Shown in pieces: positions 57,377 to 64,000 of a stretch of 64,000 nucleotides of DNA; the first letter of the stretch is position 1, and each line of letters starts with the position of its first letter. This stretch comes from Acinetobacter apis (GTDB taxonomy: Bacteria > Pseudomonadota > Gammaproteobacteria > Pseudomonadales > Moraxellaceae). The DNA lies in NCBI RefSeq assembly GCF_900197575.1, contig NZ_FZLN01000005.1, positions 1-64,000 on the forward strand, given 5' to 3'. The notes beneath the pieces were generated by a model. It was not told where the DNA came from. It worked only from the letters and a program-made list of their open reading frames with translations, and did not search any database. A program made the position numbers and the translations under genes.

Positions 57377-60300
57377 TTAATCAATCACACCACTGATACC
57401 TACGCGGAACAATGGAGAACCTTCATTTCCACCAGCAATACCACCTGTCATTGACCAACGACCGCTGTCTGCTGTGCGACGTAAGGTTGCACCAATGGCA
57501 CTTTGGTTATTGTAATATGATGCACCTGCAGCATATGTCCACTTACCTGCCACAAACGGCGCTTGCTCTAATGCCGCTGTTGCAGCAATACCCGCAGATA
57601 AGCGATCTTCAAGTCGATTAATACGGTTATTGGTATAAGCAAATCCTTGATCAATTGCTTTTTCAACATTGCCTACACGAGAGTCTACTGCCGTAATTGC
57701 ATCACCGACATTATTATATGACCCACCTGCCACACTATATGTTGGTTGAGTCACTTGACCATCGCTACCAACTGCTGCACCACCACCTAAGTACGTTGCA
57801 ATATTGGTGTTGGCGGTATAAACCTGCCCACCATTTACTGCATCTGTTGATCCTGATGTGATACCACCACCAGCAACACCAGTTACTTTTTGGCTGCCTG
57901 CATTGATTCCATTACTGTCAATGCTCACATTGCCTACCTTCACTTGATTTGATGTCACGCTATTCACGTTCAAATCTTTTGCGGTAGCAACTTGATAATT
58001 TGTACTACCATCACTATTTTGTGTGCTAGTTACAACCACATTATCGCCTTGCGTTACAGTAGATTTCGCTTGTGCAGCTGCAGTATTTACACTTGCAATT
58101 GCTTCATCAATGGTACTTTTTCCTGTGCCACCAACGTTGCTTGTTGTAATTGTGCCATCTGCATTCACCACTGTATTGCCACCAATAGCACCTGCAATAC
58201 TGTTTGATACATCAGCAAGCTGACCACCATTCACTGCATCTTTCGAACCGCTCGTGACTTTACCACCAGCGACATTACTGATAAGCGTCCCGTTTGATCC
58301 GCCAAGCGTCATGCTGTCTTTATTTACGCTGCCATCTGCATTGGTGTCATATTGAGTTGAAGTATTTGCCATTTCACCAATTGTGGTGTTAATTCCACTG
58401 ATTGCTGTATCAAGCTGACCTTTATTCACTGCATCTGTTGCATTGCTACCCGCTGCGACATTGGTAATGACTTTGTTGCCTGCATCAATTCCACTTGTAG
58501 TCACGCTTGGACCATTCACAATGGTTAAACCTGAATTACCTAGTGATACATTTGAGCCAACTTGTACACCATTGCTGTTTACTACAGTGTTGCCTGTAGT
58601 GAGACTGTCTAACTTCAAGTCTTTCGCTGTAGCAACTTGATAATTGGTGCTGCCATCGGCATTGGTTGATGAAGTCACCGTAACATTATCGCCATTGGTT
58701 ACAGTCGTTTTCGCTTTAATTGCAGCATCACCTGCAGTTGTACCTGCATTTTGAATAGCGGTGTCTAATGCACCTAAAGCGCCTGCCAATGTATTCGATG
58801 TTGTACCACCTACGTTGTACGTTGGGTTAGATATTGAACCATCTGCATTGACCGCTGAATTACCACCTAGCACATTAGCAATCGATGCTGTACTTGTATT
58901 TAGCTTATTATCTACAGTTTTAAGCTGAGCTACGTTCACTGCATCACTGTTTTCTGTACCCGCAGCAACACCTGTCACTTGACGATACACACCATTGGTT
59001 GCATCACCCACTGCCACAGCACCTGTGGTTGATTGGGTCGCTGTAATTGCTGCTTGATCAGCTGTTGCACCTGTTGGTACATAACCTGCTACACCGCCTG
59101 CGGTACGCGCTGCTGATCCCGTACCTAACACGACAGAACCTGCTGTCGTTTGTGAGATGCCGTTCCCAATAGTGAAAGTATCATCAGTCGATACTGTGTT
59201 GTTGTTACCCACGCTATAGCTGTTGTTGCCTGTGATAACTGTTGGATCACCAAAAGCACCTGAGTTATTGCCTGATACGGTGTTACCTGTACCGACACTA
59301 ATTGATTGGTTACCTGATGCTGTTGACCCATCACCAATGGCAATTGATGATGCACCTGATACCGATGAGTTATTACCTAACACGACGGCATTTGTTGCTG
59401 TTGATGTAGCTGACGTACCATTACCAAGTGCAATGGTATTGTCTGCACCTTCAGCAATCATTGCATTGACACCAATTGCAGTTGAGTTGGTTGCACCTGC
59501 ACTTGAGTCATTGGTTTTACCATCTACTAAAACAGATGAGCCGTTGGTATGTGAGTATTTCACCCCTTCGGTATTCATCTTTTGTACTGTTTGACCAATG
59601 GTTAAACGGTCTGTGGTTTCTTGACCCGAGGTGTTATAGGTTAAGAATTGTGAAGCTGTATTGCTGTTATTTGGCGACTGATTTACCACTTCATTGGTGA
59701 TATTAACTTTGTTGCCATTACCATCAATCACTTCAGTCACACTGCTATTTACATTTGCAGCAAGTGCATCAAGTTGAGACTTGTTAATTGCATCATTGGC
59801 ATCTGTACCATTGGCAATGTTAGAAACTTTCGTTCCTGCGGCATTAATACCTGCGGTAGTAATGCTTGGACCATTGTTAATGGTTAAGCCACTTGTGTTC
59901 AATACGGTATTGCCTGCAGTCACACTGTCAAAGCTTGAGTTTTTATCTAAGCCCACCACCAAGTTACCATTGGTATCGGTTGTGGTTTTGATGTTATCAG
60001 CACTGTATTCAGCATCTGCTTTCGTACCTGTACCTTTAATGGTGAGGGTTTCACCTAACTTCTTATTGGTCACTGTGCCATTGTTATCCGCAAAGTTTAA
60101 ACCTGATGTGGTTAAGCTACTGCTTAAATCATTGATTTGCGTGTCAAGTTGACCTTTGGTTGCAGCATCAGAAGCATTGGTACCATCTTTCAAATTACTG
60201 ATCGTGGTATTGTTTGCATTGATTCCTTCAGAGGTCACACTTGGACCATTTGCAATCTTAAAGCCATCAGCACCATAGTTGGTTTCTGCAGTGGTATTAC

Positions 60301-63300
60301 CATTGGCATCTTTTGCAGTCACGGTATTGCCAGCTGCTGTAATCACATTGGTATTGCCATTTGGATCTTTAAGCGTACTGCCGTTTAAGCCATAGTTCGC
60401 TGTGGTTAAACCATCTTGTGAACTGATGCTTGTGCCTGAACCAGTCAGGCTTGAAGTATTGCCCGCAGCATCTGTGGTTTTCACACCATCATTGTTCAGC
60501 ACGGTATTGCCTGCAGTGACACTGTCAAAGCTTGAGTTCTTATCTAAGCCCACCACCAAGTTACCGTTGGTATCTGTTGTGGTTTTCACATTGTCTGCAC
60601 TGTATTCAGCATCTGCTTTCGTACCTGTACCTTGAATAGTGAGGGTTTCACCTAACTTCTTATTGGTCACTGTGCCATTGTTATCTGCAAAGTTTAAACC
60701 TGATGTGGTTAAACCACTGCTGATAGCATCCAACTGACCTTTGGTTGCAGCATCAGAAGCATTGGTACCATCTTTCAAATTACTGATCGTGGTATTGTTT
60801 GCATTGATTCCTTCAGATGTCACACTTGGACCATTGGCAATCTTAAAGCCATCAGCACCATAGTTGGTTTCTGCAGTAGTATTGCCGTTAGCATCTTTTG
60901 CAGTCACGGTATTACCAGCCGCTGTAATCACATTGCTGTTGCCTGCTTGGTCAGCCAATGTATTACTTGCTGCTGTACTTGTGTTGGTATTGCCATTTGG
61001 ATCTTTGAGCGTACTGCCGTTTAAGCCATAGTTCGCTGTGGTTAAACCATCTTGTGAACTGATGCTTGTGCCTGAACCAGTAAAGCTTGAAGTATTGCCT
61101 GCTGCATCTGTGGTTTTCACACCATCATTATTCAGTACAGTATTGCCTGCAGTGACACTGTCAAAGCTTGAGTTTTTATCTAAGCCCACCACCAAGTTAC
61201 CATTGGTATCTGTTGTGGTTTTCACATTGTCTGCACTGTATTCAGCATCTGCTTTCGTACCTGTACCTTTAATGGTGAGGGTTTCACCTAACTTCTTATT
61301 GGTCACTGTACCGTTGTTATCCGCAAAGTTTAAACCTGATGTGGTTAAGCTATTGCTCACTTGATCCAACTGACCTTTAGTTGCAGCATCAGAAGCATTG
61401 GTACCATCTTTCAAATTACTGATCGTGGTATTGTTTGCATTGATTCCTTCAGAGGTCACACTTGGACCATTTGCAATCTTAAAGCCATCAGCACCATAGT
61501 TGGTTTCTGCAGTGGTATTACCATTGGCATCTTTTGCAGTCACTGTACTACCAGCCGCTGTAACCACATTGCTGTTTGCTTGGTCAGCCAATGTATTGCT
61601 TGCTGCTGTACTCGTGTTGGTATTGCCATTTGGATCTTTGAGCGTACTGCCGTTTAAGCCATAGTTTGCTGTGGTTGAACCATCTTGTGAACTAATGCTT
61701 GTACCTGAACCCGTCAGACTTGAGGTATTACCTGCTGCATCTGTGGTTTTCACACCATCATTGTTCAGCACGGTATTGCCTGCAGTGACACTATCAAAGC
61801 TTGAGTTCTTATCTAAGCCCACCACCAAGTTACCATTGGTATCGGTTGTGGTTTTGATGTTATCAGCACTGTATTCAGCATCTGCTTTCGTACCTGTACC
61901 TTTAATGGTGAGGGTTTCACCTAACTTCTTATTGGTCACTGTACCGTTGTTATCCGCAAAGTTTAAACCTGATGTGGTTAAGCTATTGCTCACTTGATCC
62001 AACTGACCTTTAGTTGCAGCATCAGAAGCATTGGTACCATCTTTCAAATTACTGATCGTGGTATTGTTTGCATTGATTCCTTCAGAGGTCACACTTGGAC
62101 CATTTGCAATCTTAAAGCCATCAGCACCATAGTTGGTTTCTGCAGTAGTGTTACCATTGGCATCTTTCGCAGTCACTGTACTGCCAGCTGCTGTAATCAC
62201 ATTGCTGTTACCTGCTTGGTCAGCCAATGTATTGCTTGCTGCTGTACTTGTGTTGGTATTGCCATTTGGATCTTTGAGCGTACTGCCGTTTAAGCCATAG
62301 TTTGCTGTGGTTAAACCATCTTGTGAACTGATGCTTGTGCCTGAACCCGTCAGACTTGAGGTATTACCTGCTGCATCTGTGGTTTTCACACCATCATTGT
62401 TCAGCACGGTATTGCCTGCAGTCACACTATCAACGTTCAGGTCTTTTGTGGTTGCCACTTCATAGTTGGTGCTGCCATCAGCATTTGTTGATGAAGTCAC
62501 AACAATGTTATCGCCATTGGTCACAGAGGTTTTCGCTTTAACAGCCGCTTCACCTGCTGTTGCACCTGTATTTTTGATTGCACTATCTAATGCATTCACA
62601 GCACCTTCAACTGTAGTTTGGTTTGTACCACCCACGTTATAGGTTGGGTTAGATATTGAACCATCTGCATTCACCGCTGCATTACCACCTAAGATGTTTG
62701 CAACTGATGCACTGCCTGTATTGACTTTATTGTCTACAGTTTTAAGCTGCGCTACATTTACTGCATCGCTGTTTTCTGTACCCGCAGCAACACCTGTTAC
62801 TTGACGATACACACCATTGGTTGCATCACCCACTGCCACAGCACCTGTGGTTGATTGAGTCGCTGTAATTGCTGCTTGATCTGCTGTTGCACCTGTTGGC
62901 ACATAACCTGCTACACCACCTGCGGTACGTGCTGCTGACCCTGCGCCTAAGACCACAGAACCTGCTGTCGTTTGTGTAATGCCATTGCCTAAAGCAAAAG
63001 TATCATCTGTTGATACCGTATTGTTATTACCAATACTGTAACTTCTGTTGCCAGAAACCGTTGATGGATCACCAAAAGCACCTGAGTTATTGCCTGATAC
63101 AGTATTGCCTGTACCGACACTAATTGCTTGGTTACCTGATGCTGTTGAACCATCACCAATGGCAATTGATGATGCGCCTGATACCGATGAGCCATTACCA
63201 AGCACGACTGAGTTTGTCGCGGTTGATGCCGCTGATGTCCCGTTACCTAGTGCAATTGTATTGTCTGCACCCTCAGCAATAATTGCATTTACACCCACTG

Positions 63301-64000
63301 CAGTTGAGTTGGTTGCACCTGCACTTGAGTCATTGGTTTTACCATCTACTAGTGCAGGATCTGAATTATTGGTATGGAAGTATTTTGTACCTTGTGTATT
63401 AATTCGCTGTACAGTTTGACCAATCGTTAAGCTATCTGTTGCTGTTTGACCTGATTTGTTATAAGCCAAAAACTTAGATGCAACATTGGTGCTGTCATAG
63501 TCAGGGTTAACCACTTCATCTGCAATAATAACTTCATTGCCATTTGCATCATGGATTGATGAAATATTGTTGCCAACTTTACTTTCTAATGCACGTAATT
63601 GTGAGCCATTCACGGCATCTTTTGATGTAGAAGAGATGGTGCCATCAGCTACATTGGTAATTTTTGTATTTGCAGCATCAATACCTGTTGTGGTGATGCT
63701 TGGACCATTGGCAATGGTTAAACCATTCGTGTTGAGAACGCTATTACCTGTTGTTACACTGTTTAAATTGATGTTATTTGCAAGTTTGACATCTAAACCA
63801 TCTGTACCATTTGCAACCACACCAATGTTGTTATCCGACAATGCCGTTGGGTCTGTTACACCACCTTTAACAGTCAGTGTTTCGCCAAGTTTACGAGCAA
63901 CATCAGTGCCGCTGTCACCACCAAAACTAATTGGTTTAACCACTTCATTATTCAAGTTGGTTAAAGCATCACCCACATTGTTAACTGATGTTGTTGTCCC
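57377..64000 (-). CDS. Trimeric autotransporter adhesin (Ata/AtaA type), N-terminus outside window
   Basis: At least 2207 residues of a type Vc adhesin. The frame is still open at the right edge, so start, signal peptide and part of the passenger are missing. The visible part begins in a stalk/neck region, then a YadA-like head of repeated 14-residue strands (SVVLGNGSSVSGASSIAIGD). Next come a neck (DAVNVAQLKTVDNK), four tandem stalk units of about 212 residues, a second near-copy of the head, more neck and stalk segments, a coiled coil (NNRINRLEDRLSAGIAATAAL) and the YadA anchor forming the 12-strand trimeric barrel at the C-terminus. It mediates adhesion to surfaces, host matrix or other cells. 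It is followed by its likely partner gene. Confidence 0.95.
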   Translation of the reverse strand, partial: GTTTSVNNVGDALTNLNNEVVKPISFGGDSGTDVARKLGETLTVKGGVTDPTALSDNNIGVVANGTDGLDVKLANNINLNSVTTGNSVLNTNGLTIANGPSITTTGIDAANTKITNVADGTISSTSKDAVNGSQLRALESKVGNNISSIHDANGNEVIIADEVVNPDYDSTNVASKFLAYNKSGQTATDSLTIGQTVQRINTQGTKYFHTNNSDPALVDGKTNDSSAGATNSTAVGVNAIIAEGADNTIALGNGTSAASTATNSVVLGNGSSVSGASSIAIGDGSTASGNQAISVGTGNTVSGNNSGAFGDPSTVSGNRSYSIGNNNTVSTDDTFALGNGITQTTAGSVVLGAGSAARTAGGVAGYVPTGATADQAAITATQSTTGAVAVGDATNGVYRQVTGVAAGTENSDAVNVAQLKTVDNKVNTGSASVANILGGNAAVNADGSISNPTYNVGGTNQTTVEGAVNALDSAIKNTGATAGEAAVKAKTSVTNGDNIVVTSSTNADGSTNYEVATTKDLNVDSVTAGNTVLNNDGVKTTDAAGNTSSLTGSGTSISSQDGLTTANYGLNGSTLKDPNGNTNTSTAASNTLADQAGNSNVITAAGSTVTAKDANGNTTAETNYGADGFKIANGPSVTSEGINANNTTISNLKDGTNASDAATKGQLDQVSNSLTTSGLNFADNNGTVTNKKLGETLTIKGTGTKADAEYSADNIKTTTDTNGNLVVGLDKNSSFDSVTAGNTVLNNDGVKTTDAAGNTSSLTGSGTSISSQDGSTTANYGLNGSTLKDPNGNTNTSTAASNTLADQANSNVVTAAGSTVTAKDANGNTTAETNYGADGFKIANGPSVTSEGINANNTTISNLKDGTNASDAATKGQLDQVSNSLTTSGLNFADNNGTVTNKKLGETLTIKGTGTKADAEYSADNVKTTTDTNGNLVVGLDKNSSFDSVTAGNTVLNNDGVKTTDAAGNTSSFTGSGTSISSQDGLTTANYGLNGSTLKDPNGNTNTSTAASNTLADQAGNSNVITAAGNTVTAKDANGNTTAETNYGADGFKIANGPSVTSEGINANNTTISNLKDGTNASDAATKGQLDAISSGLTTSGLNFADNNGTVTNKKLGETLTIQGTGTKADAEYSADNVKTTTDTNGNLVVGLDKNSSFDSVTAGNTVLNNDGVKTTDAAGNTSSLTGSGTSISSQDGLTTANYGLNGSTLKDPNGNTNVITAAGNTVTAKDANGNTTAETNYGADGFKIANGPSVTSEGINANNTTISNLKDGTNASDAATKGQLDTQINDLSSSLTTSGLNFADNNGTVTNKKLGETLTIKGTGTKADAEYSADNIKTTTDTNGNLVVGLDKNSSFDSVTAGNTVLNTSGLTINNGPSITTAGINAAGTKVSNIANGTDANDAINKSQLDALAANVNSSVTEVIDGNGNKVNITNEVVNQSPNNSNTASQFLTYNTSGQETTDRLTIGQTVQKMNTEGVKYSHTNGSSVLVDGKTNDSSAGATNSTAIGVNAMIAEGADNTIALGNGTSATSTATNAVVLGNNSSVSGASSIAIGDGSTASGNQSISVGTGNTVSGNNSGAFGDPTVITGNNSYSVGNNNTVSTDDTFTIGNGISQTTAGSVVLGTGSAARTAGGVAGYVPTGATADQAAITATQSTTGAVAVGDATNGVYRQVTGVAAGTENSDAVNVAQLKTVDNKLNTSTASIANVLGGNSAVNADGSISNPTYNVGGTTSNTLAGALGALDTAIQNAGTTAGDAAIKAKTTVTNGDNVTVTSSTNADGSTNYQVATAKDLKLDSLTTGNTVVNSNGVQVGSNVSLGNSGLTIVNGPSVTTSGIDAGNKVITNVAAGSNATDAVNKGQLDTAISGINTTIGEMANTSTQYDTNADGSVNKDSMTLGGSNGTLISNVAGGKVTSGSKDAVNGGQLADVSNSIAGAIGGNTVVNADGTITTSNVGGTGKSTIDEAIASVNTAAAQAKSTVTQGDNVVVTSTQNSDGSTNYQVATAKDLNVNSVTSNQVKVGNVSIDSNGINAGSQKVTGVAGGGITSGSTDAVNGGQVYTANTNIATYLGGGAAVGSDGQVTQPTYSVAGGSYNNVGDAITAVDSRVGNVEKAIDQGFAYTNNRINRLEDRLSAGIAATAALEQAPFVAGKWTYAAGASYYNNQSAIGATLRRTADSGRWSMTGGIAGGNEGSPLFRVGISGVID
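58820..59900 (-). repeat. Second copy of the YadA-head module (about 1.1 kb)
   Basis: This block encodes a head plus neck nearly repeating the block at 62640-63735, offset by about 3.82 kb. Both contain TNSTA(V/I)GVNA, GASSIAIGDGSTASGNQ, AARTAGGVAGYVPTGATADQ and NAVNVAQLKTVDNK-like segments. Boundaries are approximate. Confidence 0.8.
59919..62421 (-). repeat. Four tandem coding repeats of 636, 633, 636 and 597 bp in the adhesin
   Basis: Using the recurring segment GTGACACT (or GTCACACT) before the codons for SVTAGNTVLN as a marker, it occurs at 62421, 61785, 61152, 60516 and 59919. This defines units of 212, 211, 212 and 199 residues. All length differences are whole codons: one lost Gly in the second unit, and in the last unit a loss of about 17 residues with a gain of 4. 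Units are close to identical over long stretches at DNA level. Confidence 0.9.
62640..63735 (-). repeat. First copy of the YadA-head module (about 1.1 kb)
   Basis: This is the N-terminal partner of the head module at 58820-59900, with high DNA similarity and the same order of head strands, GVAGYVPTG insert and neck. It lies upstream of the four tandem stalk units, so the adhesin carries two heads separated by the stalk. Boundaries are approximate. Confidence 0.8.

Noticed and set aside
59919..62421. Periodic repeats considered as a CRISPR or satellite array
   Set aside because: The period is about 633 bp and in frame; it encodes adhesin stalk units, with no short direct repeats and unique spacers.
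59223..63419. Many long rightward ORFs antisense to the adhesin
   Set aside because: They recur with the repeat period and arise from the codon bias of the opposite strand; no independent start signals.

Overview
The window looks like chromosomal DNA of an Acinetobacter species (Moraxellaceae). It is AT-rich and has no insertion sequence, prophage or CRISPR array that I can see. The genus call rests on the F0F1 ATP synthase operon, the zur-znuCB/znuA layout, a pgm/galE-gpi-ugd-galU-itr polysaccharide block flanked by FKBP genes, and a giant trimeric autotransporter paired with an OmpA-domain partner of the AtaA/TpgA kind. I cannot name the species.

Layout. 1-350: two strong leftward promoters with GC-rich discriminators, probably those of an rRNA operon lying beyond the left edge. 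349-3369: an autotransporter with a PAP2 acid-phosphatase passenger. 3523-7017: def, a LysM protein, dprA and tsaC. 7639-9090: glutathione peroxidase (possible Fur box upstream) and a hexose-6-phosphate mutarotase. 9185-16331: atpIBEFHAGDC, leftward. 16499-19542: zinc uptake, znuA divergent from zur-znuC-znuB across two Zur-box-like palindromes. 19562-25154: a mixed stretch with a small hypothetical gene, a secreted DNA/RNA endonuclease, a small secreted peptide, kup, tRNA-Ser(GGA), a DUF805 gene with a decayed paralogue fragment beside it, and ybaK. 25445-30963: the fructose PTS (fruB-fruK-fruA). 31197-36549: mqo, a homocysteine methyltransferase coupled to an amino-acid permease, and gltP.

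37027-51933 is a surface polysaccharide locus. pgm, galE, pgi, ugd and galU supply hexose-phosphates and UDP-sugars. gna plus a TviC/WbpP-type epimerase would make UDP-GalNAcA. An initiating sugar-phosphate transferase, four glycosyltransferases and a Wzx flippase would build and flip a lipid-linked oligosaccharide of about five sugars. The locus has no wzy polymerase and no wza-wzb-wzc export genes, although the place where the export genes normally sit (between gna and fkpA) is intact. The Ugd-family protein lacks the catalytic cysteine.

52216-57294 holds two FKBP-type prolyl isomerases, murJ, ampD, dgkA and the tpgA-like gene. From 57377 to the right edge runs a trimeric autotransporter adhesin whose N-terminus lies outside the window. 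It contains four near-identical tandem units of about 212 residues between two copies of a YadA-head module.

The observations most worth following up are the export- and polymerase-free glycan locus with its atypical Ugd, the phosphatase-autotransporter fusion, the tandem Zur operators, the decayed DUF805 duplicate, a 31-codon ORF with a good ribosome-binding site ahead of fruB, and the repeat architecture of the adhesin.
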